NCBI RefSeq assembly: GCF_011761985.1
Contig: NZ_JAASQT010000005.1
Location: 1 to 64,000 of the forward strand
Origin: Brevundimonas terrae
Lineage (GTDB): Bacteria > Pseudomonadota > Alphaproteobacteria > Caulobacterales > Caulobacteraceae
Direction: 5' to 3'
Length of the DNA: 64,000 nucleotides
Every line of letters begins with the position of its first letter. Within the stretch, counting starts at the first letter, position 1. The notes under the pieces are model-generated. The model was not told the DNA's origin, ran no database searches, and saw nothing but the letters and a program-made list of their open reading frames with translations. Positions 43,601-52,728 of the stretch are shown in pieces. Both the position numbers and the translations under genes were made by a program.

Positions 43601-43942
43601 ATGATCAAACGCATCCAGCCTGACGCCCGCATGAGTCAGGCCGTTGTCCATAATGGCGTTGTCTATCTGGCCGGTCAGGTCGGCGAACCGCACGAGGATG
43701 TCGCGGACCAGACGCGCACGGCGCTTGCCGAAATCGAGGCCCTGCTGGCCGAGGCCGGTAGCGACAAGTCGAAAATCCTGATGGCGACCATCTGGATGGC
43801 CGATATGGCCGACTTTGAAACCATGAATACGGTCTGGGATGCGTGGGTCGATACGGCCAACCCTCCGGCCCGTGCCACGGGCGAGGCCAGGCTGGCCACG
43901 CCGGACTATCTTGTAGAAATCATTGTGACGGCGGCTGTGTGA
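43601..43942 (+). CDS. RidA family protein
   Basis: A 113-residue YjgF/YER057c/UK114 family member; RidA proteins hydrolyse reactive enamines/imines made by PLP enzymes such as threonine dehydratase. The N-terminal half shows HNGVVYLAGQVGE and the later LLAEAGSDKSKILMATIWMAD. The Arg that binds the substrate carboxylate in true RidA is expected near PPARATGEARL. ATG 43601 has GAAAGG before it; the longer open frame upstream is not conserved. A threonine ammonia-lyase gene 1.4 kb away is a possible source of its substrate. The stop overlaps the next ATG. Confidence 0.88.
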   Translation: MIKRIQPDARMSQAVVHNGVVYLAGQVGEPHEDVADQTRTALAEIEALLAEAGSDKSKILMATIWMADMADFETMNTVWDAWVDTANPPARATGEARLATPDYLVEIIVTAAV

Positions 43943-44157
43943 TGAACGACCAATCCGAACTGGAACGCTTCCGCGCGGCGCGTGTCACGGCGCTTTATCG
44001 CCTCGACCTGATCGAGAAGGGCGCACAACTGCATTACGAGGACGGTTCGCCGGTCGATATGCAGTCCGAGGCCCAGCGCCTGAAAGATCAGGTTGCGGAC
44101 ATGGACCGTCGCATCCGCAATCTGGAAGACAAGCTCAAGCGTCATGCCCTAAACTAG
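43942..44157 (+). CDS. Small coiled-coil protein
   Basis: A 71-residue, highly charged protein beginning MNDQSELERFRAARV, with a predicted coiled coil at about 35-70 (MQSEAQRLKDQVADMDRRIR). Its ATG shares one base with the RidA stop (TGATG), so the two are translationally coupled. No family is recognised with confidence. No signal peptide or membrane segment. Confidence 0.7.
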   Translation: MNDQSELERFRAARVTALYRLDLIEKGAQLHYEDGSPVDMQSEAQRLKDQVADMDRRIRNLEDKLKRHALN

Positions 44158-44184
44158 AGCCTGAACGAGAGCCCGGAAGCGGCC

Positions 44185-44496
44185 TTAAGGGGCGGTGGTG
44201 CCAGCAGGCTCTGCCGCCGCCGCGCCGCGCTCGACTGGCTGAAGGCGCATAGACGACTGGTCGTCCGCAGCAGCCTCGCTTGCGGGCATTTCACGGGCGC
44301 TGGCCGGATCCATCAGCAGCGGGGCCAGTGCGAATACCGCCACCAGCGCGCCCAGCAACAGTGCCAGAATCGCAACGCCCAACATCACCATGCCCGTGCG
44401 ACGACGGCGGCGACCAATGCCCGTACGGACATTGCGGACGATGATGTACCGCGTGCCGCTAAAGGCCTCGGAACCGATGATATTGTGTTGGGACAT
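44185..44496 (-). CDS. Single-pass membrane protein of unknown function
   Basis: A 103-residue protein. The cytoplasmic-looking N-terminus (MSQHNIIGSEAFSGTRYIIV) ends in a very basic stretch (GRRRRRTG), followed by one membrane helix (about 36-60, MVMLGVAILALLLGALVAVF). The C-terminal part is Ala/Glu-rich. The charge distribution suggests an N-in orientation. ATG 44496 is preferred over the GTG three codons upstream. Family not recognised. Confidence 0.6.
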   Translation of the reverse strand: MSQHNIIGSEAFSGTRYIIVRNVRTGIGRRRRRTGMVMLGVAILALLLGALVAVFALAPLLMDPASAREMPASEAAADDQSSMRLQPVERGAAAAEPAGTTAP

Positions 44497-44612
44497 AACA
44501 GGCACGCTCCCGATCTACTGAGTGCTTCTGACTCTGCGGATCGGTGCGGCCAAACAATGTCCGTGAAATGATCGTCATGTGTTCGCCGACACACAAGTGC
44601 GGCATCGGGGTT

Positions 44613-45158
44613 TTACAACGACAGGTTGATCGTGCGGCCGTTGCGGATATGCACCTGTTGCATCAGCACCGTGACCGGTCCCTGACCTGCCCGCACCGGT
44701 GCAATCACATACCAGCGCCCGTCCGGCAGGTTGGCAAAGTCAAAGCGGTTATTCTCGCAAGCGGTCGAACGCAGGAAGTCGCTATAGTCGGCGCTGGGGT
44801 CCGGCACAGTGCGGGCGCGTACCACTTCAGCGGGAAGCTGGGCGCGGGAATTGGAACCGTACAGGGTCTGGAAACGGGCATCCGTATAGGGGGTGGCGGG
44901 CGTCAAACCGACCGAACCGATGCAGGAAAAGGCTGTGCCGTCCTGTGTCGAGGTCACCTGTCCCTGAATGCCGCCACGGCCCTGTGCGCTGGACCAGACA
45001 AAATCGGCACGGTCAAAAGCCCCCGAGGCCACGGGCGCAGGTCCGCTGCCCACGGGTACGGTCGAACAGGCCGCCAGAGCCATGGTCCCCAGCAGGGCTG
45101 TAACCGTCAGGGACTGGCCAGCGGCTTGGCGGGCGGCTTGGAAGGCTTTGCGCGACAT
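44613..45158 (-). CDS. Putative lipoprotein of unknown function
   Basis: A 181-residue protein with an N-terminal region that ends in lipobox LAAC (Cys near residue 31), so probably lipid-anchored. The mature part is beta-rich with two further Cys (AFSCIGSVGL and STACENNRFDF) that could form a disulfide. The C-terminal segment NLPDGRWYVIAPV...VHIRNGRTINLSL looks like a carboxypeptidase-regulatory or transthyretin-like strand pattern, but no family is certain. GAGG lies five bases before ATG 45158; the frame opens ten codons earlier. Confidence 0.65.
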   Translation of the reverse strand: MSRKAFQAARQAAGQSLTVTALLGTMALAACSTVPVGSGPAPVASGAFDRADFVWSSAQGRGGIQGQVTSTQDGTAFSCIGSVGLTPATPYTDARFQTLYGSNSRAQLPAEVVRARTVPDPSADYSDFLRSTACENNRFDFANLPDGRWYVIAPVRAGQGPVTVLMQQVHIRNGRTINLSL

Positions 45159-45328
45159 GGGAACCTCGTTCGCAGGGGGGTGATCCAAGGATTATTCCTA
45201 TTCGATGACCTGTATGATGACGCAGTGTCAAGCTTGTCCGCAGCCTTGGGCTGGTTCACAACAGCGCAAAGCGTCGTCGGCAATTACGGTGCCTGCACGA
45301 CAAGATAAGAGGAAGCCCCCGTTCAACC

Positions 45329-46531
45329 ATGACAGTCCGTTTTGAAGATATCCGCGAGGCACAGAAGCGTATCGCCGGACAGGTCGATCGCACGCCGGTC
45401 CGCTATTCGCGCCGCCTGTCGCAACTGACCGGCGTCGATATCTGGATCAAGTTCGACAACCTGCATTTTACCGGCTCGTTCAAGGAGCGCGGTGCCCTGA
45501 ACCGCCTGCTGCAACTGACGCCGGAAGAGAAAAAGCGCGGCGTTGTCGCTGCTTCGGCAGGAAACCATGCTCAGGCCCTGGCCTATCACGGCGGTCGCCT
45601 CGGCGTGCCCGTCACCATCGTCATGCCCGAGGGCACGCCCTTCGTGAAGGTGGACGGCACCCGCGCCCACGGGGCCGATGTGGTCATCCACGGCCTCGAC
45701 TTTTCGGCCTCGACAGAGGAAGCCCACCGCCTGCGCGATGAAAAGGGTTTCATCTTCGTCTCGGCCTTTGACGATGAAGGCATTGTCGCGGGCCAAGGTG
45801 TCTGCGGTCTGGAATTCGTCGAGGATGTGCCGGAGCTGGACGCCCTGATTATCCCGATCGGCGGCGGCGGTCTGATCGCCGGTAGCGCCATCGCGGCCAA
45901 GGGGCTGAAACCCGACATCAAGATTTTCGGTGTCGAGGCTGCCCGCTATCCGTCCTTTACCGCGCGCCGTGCGGGCAAGCCGCCGGTTTGCACCGGCCAG
46001 ACCATTGCCGAGGGCATTGCCATCAAGGCCGTGGGCGATATTCCGTTTGCTCTGGCCGACGCCCTGATCGACGAGGTGTTTGTCTGCGAGGAAGCCGATT
46101 TTGAAAAAGGCGTGGCGCTGTTGGCGACGCTGGAAAAGACGGTCGCAGAGGGGGCGGGGGCCGGTGGCCTTGCCGCTATTCTGGCCTATCCCGAACGCTT
46201 CAAGGGTATGAAGATCGGTATCGAGCTGACCGGCGGCAATATTGATGCGCGTATGCTTGCCGTGGTTCTGAACCGCGAAATGGTGCGCGAGAAACGCCTG
46301 ATCGTTTACCGCATTCTGGGCGATGACCGCCCCGGCATGTTGTCGGCAATGGCGGCGGTGATCGGTGGCCTTGGCGGCAATATTATTGATGTGGTCCACA
46401 ACCGTCTTGCGCTAGACGTTCCGGCCAAGGGGGCCGAGTTCGACATCATGGTTGAAACCCGCGACGCCCGTCACGCCGAAGAGATCGGCCAAGCCTTGAA
46501 GGACAAGGGTTATGAACTTCGCATGGGCTAA
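45329..46531 (+). CDS. ilvA: Threonine ammonia-lyase with ACT domain
   Basis: PLP enzyme that turns threonine into 2-oxobutanoate for isoleucine synthesis (or degrades threonine); 400 residues. The PLP Lys is in TGSFKERGALN (near 52-62), the substrate loop is ASAGNHAQAL, and the Gly-rich cofactor loop is IGGGGLIAGSA. A single C-terminal ACT domain (about 325-400, YRILGDDRPGMLSAM) suggests allosteric control. This short form with one ACT domain is the common alphaproteobacterial type. The end overlaps the next gene (FKBP) by 20 bases. Confidence 0.92.
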   Translation: MTVRFEDIREAQKRIAGQVDRTPVRYSRRLSQLTGVDIWIKFDNLHFTGSFKERGALNRLLQLTPEEKKRGVVAASAGNHAQALAYHGGRLGVPVTIVMPEGTPFVKVDGTRAHGADVVIHGLDFSASTEEAHRLRDEKGFIFVSAFDDEGIVAGQGVCGLEFVEDVPELDALIIPIGGGGLIAGSAIAAKGLKPDIKIFGVEAARYPSFTARRAGKPPVCTGQTIAEGIAIKAVGDIPFALADALIDEVFVCEEADFEKGVALLATLEKTVAEGAGAGGLAAILAYPERFKGMKIGIELTGGNIDARMLAVVLNREMVREKRLIVYRILGDDRPGMLSAMAAVIGGLGGNIIDVVHNRLALDVPAKGAEFDIMVETRDARHAEEIGQALKDKGYELRMG

Positions 46532-47045
46532 GCCCGCAGGTGTCGCCGTGATCGCGGCACTGGCTCTGGCGGCCTGTGGCCGTTCGGATAATGGTTCCAG
46601 CGCTGATGCCGAGGCCGCCAAAAAGGCCGCGCAGGAATTCCTGATCGAGAACAGTAAGGCCGAGGGCGTTACATCCCTGCCGTCGGGCCTGCAGTACAAG
46701 ATCGTCACCTCGGGACCGGCGGACGGCAAGTCGCCGGACAGCAATGATCTGGTCAGCGTCCATTATGAAGGCACGCTGACGGACGGCACAGTGTTCGATT
46801 CCTCGTTCGGACGAGGCTCGCCCGCCGTCTTTGCCCCCGATCAGGTGGTGAAGGGCTGGACCGAGGCCCTGCAGCTGATGCGCAAGGGTGACGAGTGGTA
46901 CCTCTATGTACCGCCGGAACTGGGCTATGGTGAAAATCAGGCCGGACCGATTCCGGCCAATTCGGTGCTGGTGTTCCGCCTTCAGGTGCTGGACGTCGCC
47001 GATGTACCGGGTGGCCATAAGGGCGGTACAGCCGCCAACGGCTAA
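46512..47045 (+). CDS. Lipoprotein FKBP-type peptidyl-prolyl cis-trans isomerase
   Basis: A 177-residue protein with a signal peptide ending in lipobox LAAC (Cys near residue 22), a helical spacer (about 28-50), and an FKBP domain (about 60-160). Domain motifs are SVHYEGTLTDGTVFDSSF and GWTEALQLMRKGDEWYLYVP. It is expected in the periplasm and assists folding. The start lies inside the last codons of ilvA in another frame, so expression depends on ilvA translation or on a message shared with it. Confidence 0.92.
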   Translation: MNFAWAKPAGVAVIAALALAACGRSDNGSSADAEAAKKAAQEFLIENSKAEGVTSLPSGLQYKIVTSGPADGKSPDSNDLVSVHYEGTLTDGTVFDSSFGRGSPAVFAPDQVVKGWTEALQLMRKGDEWYLYVPPELGYGENQAGPIPANSVLVFRLQVLDVADVPGGHKGGTAANG

Positions 47046-47052
47046 ACGACTT

Positions 47053-48162
47053 TTACGCCTGCCATTCGCTCCTGACCGCAGCCTCCGGCTCGGTCGGGAG
47101 CTTTTCTTTTTTGAGCGCCGCAAAACGGGCGGGGGCCAATGCCTTTAGCGCCCAGATGGCGGTGCCGCGCACCACCACATCCTCGTCATCGACCAGTTGC
47201 TCGACCAGAGGCACCAGAGCGTCATCGCCGGAATTGCCCGCCGCATGCAGGACATTGCGGATAAAGCGATTGCGCCCGATCCGCTTGACCGGACTCTTGG
47301 TGAACAGGGCACGGAACGCCGCATCATCCAGCGCCAATAGATCGGCCAGCTTGGGCGTGATGAAATGCTCGCGCGCTTGTAGGCGTGTCTCGGATGCGGC
47401 CTGTGCGAACTTGTTCCACGGACAGGCGGCCAGACAGTCATCACAGCCATAGATGCGGTTGCCGGTCGCCGTGCGGAATTCTTGCGGCCACAGGCCCCCA
47501 TATTCGATGGTCAGATAGGACAGGCAGCGCCTTGCATCGATCTGGAACGGGGCCGGAAAGGCTTTGGTCGGGCAGGCGTCCAGACAGCTACGGCACGAGC
47601 CACAGCTTTCCTTGCCTTGCACATCCGGTTTCAGTTCGGCGGTGGTCAGGATGGTGCCGATAAAGAACCAACTGCCCAGATCGCGACTGACCAGATTGGT
47701 GTGCTTGCCCTGCCATCCCATACCGGCCCGCTCGGCCAGCGGTTTTTCCATCAGGGGCGCGGTATCGACAAACACCTTCACATCCTGACCGAGGCGCGCG
47801 GCGATCTGTCCGGCCAGTATTTTCAGGCGACCCTTGATGATCTCGTGATAATCGTCGCCGCGCGCATAGACGGAAATATAGCCGTCCGAAGCCTGTTCCA
47901 GTTCGGGGCGAGGATCATGGTCGGGCCCATAGTTCATGCCCAGAACTATGGCGCTGACGGCCTCGTCCCACATGCCATTGGGGTGGCGGCGGCGCTCTAG
48001 AGTCGTCTGCATCCACTCCATGTCGCCATGGCGCTGGGCCGCGACAAACTGTTCCAGCCGCTCGCTAGCGGGCCATGCCTCTCGGACATCGGCAAAGCGG
48101 CACACGCCGAACCCCAGTTCAGCGGCGCGTTTGCGGATAAAGTCTCTAGGATCGGCGGCCAT
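47053..48162 (-). CDS. queG: Epoxyqueuosine reductase
   Basis: Cobalamin- and Fe-S-dependent enzyme that reduces epoxyqueuosine to queuosine in tRNA; 369 residues. Two [4Fe-4S] motifs are seen: CGSCRSCLDACPTKAF (about 186-201) and CDDCLAACPWNKF (about 237-249). The C-terminal HEAT-like repeat (about 275-350) is present. AAGGGCGGG lies before the start. The last codons contain a G+C-rich hairpin followed by a T-run on the plus strand that could terminate the convergent FKBP transcript. Confidence 0.94.
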   Translation of the reverse strand: MAADPRDFIRKRAAELGFGVCRFADVREAWPASERLEQFVAAQRHGDMEWMQTTLERRRHPNGMWDEAVSAIVLGMNYGPDHDPRPELEQASDGYISVYARGDDYHEIIKGRLKILAGQIAARLGQDVKVFVDTAPLMEKPLAERAGMGWQGKHTNLVSRDLGSWFFIGTILTTAELKPDVQGKESCGSCRSCLDACPTKAFPAPFQIDARRCLSYLTIEYGGLWPQEFRTATGNRIYGCDDCLAACPWNKFAQAASETRLQAREHFITPKLADLLALDDAAFRALFTKSPVKRIGRNRFIRNVLHAAGNSGDDALVPLVEQLVDDEDVVVRGTAIWALKALAPARFAALKKEKLPTEPEAAVRSEWQA

Positions 48163-48187
48163 ACCCGCCCTTTAGCCCTGACAGGCG

Positions 48188-48874
48188 TTAGAAATCCAGA
48201 TCGGTATACCAACTGGCAGGGGACACCCCCGGCAGACGGTCCGACAAAAGCGCACGGAAACAGGGCCGCGACTTGATCTTGGAATACCACAGCTTGAGCG
48301 AGGGAATGACGCCCCACGGCATTTCGCCAAAATAGTCCAGAGCCGAGATATGGCCCGCAGCGACCAGATCGGCCTGACTGAGGCGACGCCCCGCCAGCCA
48401 TTCGCGTGTCGATGCAAGGTCTTCCAGCATGGCCAGATGTTGCTTCAAGGCCTCGCGGCCTTCGCGCAACTGGCGGGCATCGGGCGGACCAAGACGCAGG
48501 AGCGGCTTTTCCACCCGTTCATGCAGCAGGATGGAATCGACATCGTCCGAAAACCGGCGCGTGAACCATGTGGTCAGGCGACGGGCCTCGGCGCGTTCGA
48601 ATACATCGGACGGCAATAGAACATCGCCTTTGGTGCGATCCTCGATCCAGCCCAGAATGGCGTCCAGCTCGCACAGGTTCAGCGGCTTGCCGCGTTCCGT
48701 CACCGCCAGAACCGGCGGCATGCCCGACGCATTCAGATCGAACAGCGGACAGTTTTCATCCCACGGACGCACGGGCTCTTCGGCCCATTCAACCTTGGCT
48801 TCGCCCAGCGCCAAACGCGCCGCACGCGAGGCGGGGTGGAAGGCGAAATGATACAGGATGGCGGGTGTGGACAT
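48188..48874 (-). CDS. Glutathione S-transferase family protein
   Basis: A 228-residue GST. The N-terminal thioredoxin-like domain (about 3-78) has YHFAFHPASRAARLALGE, and the C-terminal all-helical domain (about 90-215) contains RRLSQADLVAAGHISALDYF. The catalytic residue is probably the Ser or Tyr near residue 8-16, but its class is uncertain. ATG 48874, after a GGGG, is preferred over the in-frame codon three residues upstream. Substrate unknown. Confidence 0.88.
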   Translation of the reverse strand: MSTPAILYHFAFHPASRAARLALGEAKVEWAEEPVRPWDENCPLFDLNASGMPPVLAVTERGKPLNLCELDAILGWIEDRTKGDVLLPSDVFERAEARRLTTWFTRRFSDDVDSILLHERVEKPLLRLGPPDARQLREGREALKQHLAMLEDLASTREWLAGRRLSQADLVAAGHISALDYFGEMPWGVIPSLKLWYSKIKSRPCFRALLSDRLPGVSPASWYTDLDF

Positions 48875-48977
48875 TTGCCCCACTCAATGCATAAGGCGCG
48901 TTAAGAGTGCGTTTACTGAAAGCGGCGCCGCACAAAGATTTCACAGGAAAAATCAAAGATACGTCGCGGCCGTGGAT

Positions 48978-49910
48978 CTAGCCCCAAGGTCCGCTGGTTG
49001 GTGCCGCATTCGCTTCCGTAGCGGGGGCCACCGCCGGTGCCGGATCGGCATGGATGATGATGTCGGCGTGGGGGTAGCGGGCCAGAACGCGCTTTTCGGC
49101 GGCATCCACAATGTCATGGGCCTCGGCCAGACTGAGGCTGGCATCCAGATCGACATGCATCTGCACCATCAGGGTATTGCCCGAAATGCGGGTGCGCAAA
49201 CGGTGGACATTGCGGATACGGCTATCGTCCAGAACGGCAGAGGTGATCCCGTTGCGATCGTCATCGGGGGCTGCCGCATCCAGCAAATGGCCGGTGGCCG
49301 TTTTCAAAAGCCCGACAGCGCCCCAGCCCAGCCAGACCGCAACCACCAGACCCGCCGCTGCATCCAGACCGGGCGCTTTCAGCAGGCTGCCGGAAATAAT
49401 GCCGATCAACACCACCACATTGGCCGCCAGATCGGCAGAATAGTGGGCGCGGTCGCCCGCCACTGCCACCGAGCCGGAGGCCTTGATGGCGCGGGACTGC
49501 TGCCAGATCAGCCAGCCGGTCAAACCGATCGACAGCACCATGACGCCAATCGCCCATCCGCCACCGCTGACCGGCTCGGGGCGGAAAATGCGGCGCACGG
49601 CCTCAAGTCCGATAAAGACTGCGGACGCCATCACCAGACCGGACTGGACCAGCGCGGCCAGACTTTCGGCCTTGCCATGTCCATAGCGATGCTCGGCATC
49701 GGGGGCGGCTGCGGCCCAGCGTACGGCAAAAAAGGTGCCCAGCGATGCCACCAGATCCAGCGCCGAATCCGTCAGGCTGGCCAGAATCGACACCGATCCC
49801 GATGCGCCATAGGCAAAGGCCTTGAGGGTCACCAGCACCACGGCCACGCCGACGCTGAGGGTGGTAATGCGGCGATTGGTGGCGGCGTGATCGGCTATGG
49901 GCTGTGTCAT
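48978..49910 (-). CDS. Cation diffusion facilitator transporter (FieF-like)
   Basis: A 310-residue Zn/Fe-type efflux protein. Six membrane helices are expected between about 18 and 205, and a cytoplasmic C-terminal metal-binding domain at about 215-290 (RISGNTLMVQMHVDLDAS, HDIVDAAEKR). Helix 2 carries the transport Asp pair in SLTDSALDLVASLG, and HRYGHGKAE follows helix 3. The start is taken at the ATG at 49910; the frame also opens at a TTG six codons earlier. It is divergent from uppP. Confidence 0.92.
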   Translation of the reverse strand: MTQPIADHAATNRRITTLSVGVAVVLVTLKAFAYGASGSVSILASLTDSALDLVASLGTFFAVRWAAAAPDAEHRYGHGKAESLAALVQSGLVMASAVFIGLEAVRRIFRPEPVSGGGWAIGVMVLSIGLTGWLIWQQSRAIKASGSVAVAGDRAHYSADLAANVVVLIGIISGSLLKAPGLDAAAGLVVAVWLGWGAVGLLKTATGHLLDAAAPDDDRNGITSAVLDDSRIRNVHRLRTRISGNTLMVQMHVDLDASLSLAEAHDIVDAAEKRVLARYPHADIIIHADPAPAVAPATEANAAPTSGPWG

Positions 49911-50031
49911 TTTGCTGTTGTCGCGCAAAAGGTGTTTTTCGCCAATGGCGGCTAAGGCCGCAGGGGGCTAAGACGATCAGGTTTAACAGGTTTGGCCGCA
50001 TGGATGCCAAGCCCAATTTCGGCGAGGACAG

Positions 50032-50838
50032 ATGGCAGATTGGCTGATTGCGATCCTGATGGGGATTGTCGAGGGATTGACGGAATTCATTCCGGTCTCC
50101 TCGACGGGGCATTTGCTGTTGCTGGGGCATTTCCTCGGCTTTGAAAGCACGGGCAAGACGTTCGAGATCGTCATCCAGCTCGGCGCGCTTTTGGCGATCA
50201 TCAGCCTGTATTTCAAAAAGTTGTGGCATCTGGCGACGCGCTGGCCGTTCGACCCTGAGGCCCGTCGTTTCATCATCGGCCTGCTGGTCGCCTTCCTGCC
50301 TGCGGTGGTGATCGGTTTTGCTGCCTATGGCTTTATCAAACAGGTCTTGTTCGAGACGCCCGCTGTCGTCTGTGTGGCCCTGATTATCGGCGGCTTCTTG
50401 CTTCTGTGGCTGGACCGCATGAAGAAGATGCCAACCTATCTGGATGCCGACAAATACCCGATCCGCATCTATTTCCTGATTGGCCTGTTCCAGTGTCTGG
50501 CCATGATTCCGGGTGTGTCGCGCTCGGGTGCCACCATTGCCGGTGGTCTGCTGCTGGGCACCGATAAACGTTCGGCCGCCGAGTTCAGCTTCTTTCTGGC
50601 CCTGCCGACCATGGGGGCGGCGGTCGCCTATGATCTGTTCAAGAACCGCGCGAACCTGAATTTCGACGATATGGGCCTGATCGTGATCGGCTTTGTCTCG
50701 GCCTTTATCGCCGGTCTGGCGGTGGTGAAACTGCTGCTGGACTTCGTGTCGCGTCGCGGCTTTGCTCCGTTCGCATGGTGGCGGATCGTGGTCGGTGTGG
50801 CGGGCCTGATCGGCCTTGCCCTGACCGGCGGCCTCTAA
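50032..50838 (+). CDS. uppP: Undecaprenyl-diphosphatase
   Basis: Integral membrane phosphatase (BacA family) that recycles the lipid carrier of peptidoglycan synthesis; 268 residues. Signatures are [17 protein letters not shown] (near 14-30) and the second motif [17 protein letters not shown] (near 155-171). About eight membrane segments are present. GAGGAC lies before the start. It gives some bacitracin resistance in other bacteria. It converges with the NDUFA9-like gene. Confidence 0.95.
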   Translation: MADWLIAILMGIVEGLTEFIPVSSTGHLLLLGHFLGFESTGKTFEIVIQLGALLAIISLYFKKLWHLATRWPFDPEARRFIIGLLVAFLPAVVIGFAAYGFIKQVLFETPAVVCVALIIGGFLLLWLDRMKKMPTYLDADKYPIRIYFLIGLFQCLAMIPGVSRSGATIAGGLLLGTDKRSAAEFSFFLALPTMGAAVAYDLFKNRANLNFDDMGLIVIGFVSAFIAGLAVVKLLLDFVSRRGFAPFAWWRIVVGVAGLIGLALTGGL

Positions 50839-50852
50839 ACGGCAAAAGAAAA

Positions 50853-50879
50853 GGGGCTCCGGTTGGAGCCCCTTTTTTA
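50853..50879. terminator. Terminator between uppP and the NDUFA9-like gene
   Basis: GGGGCTCC and GGAGCCCC pair around a short loop, with an A-run before and a T-run after. It can work for both convergent genes. Confidence 0.9.
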
Positions 50880-50895
50880 TGTCTGTAATCCAGAC

Positions 50896-51864
50896 CTATC
50901 CGGCGATCTGGGCCGCGTACTGGCCACCATCGCGATAGCGCCACAGATAGCCCTCGGCGACGGCCTTCATGCCGGTCGGCTCGATGCCCAGTTCGGCAAA
51001 GCCCTTGGCACCGTCAGCCACCACATTGTCCTTGGCCAGCAGCTTGACCTGATCGACCGTCACAACCGGCGTCAGACCGATCGCAGCCGGAATCTGTGCA
51101 AAGCTGGCAATGGCACGCGCCGCCACGGACGGCAGCGGCAGGACCATACGGTCACGACCGGTTTCTTTAAGCACGTAGTCGATGATGTCTTTCATCGTCC
51201 AGACAGCCGGGCCGCCCAGTTCGAAGGTTTCACCGGCATAGCGGCTGTCGCTGGCCAGACGGCTGATCGCCTCGGCCACGTCGGTCACATGCACCGGCTG
51301 CATACGGGTTTCACCACCCACCAGCGGCATGACCGGCATACGCGCCGCCATATTGCCAAAGCGGTTCAGGAAGCCGTCCTCGCTGCCGAACATCACCGAA
51401 GGGCGAACCACGATGGCGTTCGGGAAGGCGGCGCGGACAGCCGCCTCGCCTTCGCCCTTGGTGCGGGCGTACAGCGCATCGCCATCTACATCTGCACCGA
51501 TGGCCGAGACATGCACCAGTTGCTTGACGCCAGCGGCGGTCGCGGCCTCGGCAATATGGCGCGCGCCATCGACGTGCAGGGCCTGGAATTTACGGCCACC
51601 CGTTTCGAACAGGATACCAACCAGATTGATGGCGGCATCGGCACCGACCATTGCGGCGGCGACATCGGCGGGATTATTGATGTCGCAACGGGTCAGTTGC
51701 ACCTGACCGACATCGCCGGTCATACGCAGTTCATAGGCCAGCGCAGGCTTGCGCACGGCAATACGGACGCGCCAGCCACGACGGGCCATGGCACGAGCAA
51801 CCTGGGTGCCGACAAAGCCCGAGCCACCGAAGATGGTCACAAGACCGGGGGCGAGTTCAGCCAT
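50896..51864 (-). CDS. NDUFA9-like NAD(P)-binding protein (complex I accessory-type SDR)
   Basis: An atypical short-chain dehydrogenase, 322 residues. The nucleotide-binding motif FGGSGFVGTQVARAMARRG is near the N-terminus. In alphaproteobacteria this protein group corresponds to the complex I NDUFA9 subunit, but it lacks the catalytic Tyr-X3-Lys in clear form, so enzymatic function is doubtful. The longer open frame upstream to 52026 is rejected in favour of ATG 51864, which has GGAG ten bases before it. It is next to uppP, as in related genomes. Confidence 0.85.
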   Translation of the reverse strand: MAELAPGLVTIFGGSGFVGTQVARAMARRGWRVRIAVRKPALAYELRMTGDVGQVQLTRCDINNPADVAAAMVGADAAINLVGILFETGGRKFQALHVDGARHIAEAATAAGVKQLVHVSAIGADVDGDALYARTKGEGEAAVRAAFPNAIVVRPSVMFGSEDGFLNRFGNMAARMPVMPLVGGETRMQPVHVTDVAEAISRLASDSRYAGETFELGGPAVWTMKDIIDYVLKETGRDRMVLPLPSVAARAIASFAQIPAAIGLTPVVTVDQVKLLAKDNVVADGAKGFAELGIEPTGMKAVAEGYLWRYRDGGQYAAQIAG

Positions 51865-52208
51865 TCTATGCGTGCTCCAACACCATGCCGGGGCCGCGCC
51901 TCTGGCGGCCCGCAGCGAATTCTCTGCGCGGGGCTTAACCGATGACAGCCGCGCCCGCAACAAAGGCCCGCTATATGGGCGCGAAACTCGACCTTTGGAG
52001 ACGCAAAAGCGACCGGCCACCGGCATGGGGCAACAGACGTGTCTCTTTCGTCACGCGAGAACAGATTGTGGCGCGAAAGGGAACAAAACTGGACATAACC
52101 GACTCTCGAAGACGCAAGGATGTGGCATGGGGGGCTGTGCGAGCTCCAGATTGCGCCTGTCTTCTGTCGGGCATCTCCCCACCCCCTCGGGAACGAAAGG
52201 TTTGAGTG
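51865..52208. other. 344-base divergent spacer without a confident gene
   Basis: The spacer separates the NDUFA9-like gene from a secreted hypothetical protein. An open frame at 51942-52205 would encode 87 basic residues (MTAAPATKARYMGAKLDLWR...), but it has only a weak upstream site and unclear codon preference. Promoters for both neighbours should lie here; none has clear consensus boxes. Confidence 0.5.
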
Positions 52209-52709
52209 ATGATTGCGGCTTTGACCTTGCTGTTGCTGGCGGGAACAACCCCTTCTGGACATTCGGACGTCCGCGCACCGATGGTTGCGAGGGCGCAATC
52301 CGCGGCCTCTAACAGAGCGCCCGTTACCCCTCCTGCGCTTACGCCTGAACGTCCCGCACCGGCGGCCCCGCCGGTGGCGCGTGTGCGCCCGCCGACCTTT
52401 GCTGCGGGCACCTTGGATACGATTGATCCGCCACTGCGCGAAGCCGTTGTTTGCGCCGCGCACATGGAACTGCTGATGGAAAGACTGTCGGCCCGCGGAC
52501 AGGATGCCGAGGCACCGGTGATCCTGATCGAGGAATATTGGCAGACCAAGCTGCCCGACCCCGACGGTCCCGACCCTGTGCCGGTGGCAACCTTTGTGAC
52601 CATCAAGGACAGGCTGGATGCCAGTGCCAGCGAAACACCCAGCCAATATCTGCGCGGCCTGCAAGACTGCGTCATCAGCGCGGCGCGCGGCGGTGCGTTG
52701 AGCGACTAG
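52209..52709 (+). CDS. Secreted hypothetical protein with Pro/Ala-rich linker
   Basis: A 166-residue protein with a short signal peptide (about 1-18). A Pro/Ala-rich linker (about 35-65) is followed by a compact helical domain (about 70-160) with two Cys (EAVVCAAHMELL and LQDCVISAARGG) that may be bridged. ATG 52209 is used; a GTG one codon upstream is possible. No known family is recognised. A strong terminator follows. Confidence 0.6.
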   Translation: MIAALTLLLLAGTTPSGHSDVRAPMVARAQSAASNRAPVTPPALTPERPAPAAPPVARVRPPTFAAGTLDTIDPPLREAVVCAAHMELLMERLSARGQDAEAPVILIEEYWQTKLPDPDGPDPVPVATFVTIKDRLDASASETPSQYLRGLQDCVISAARGGALSD

Positions 52710-52728
52710 GCCTTTCGCTATCCATACT

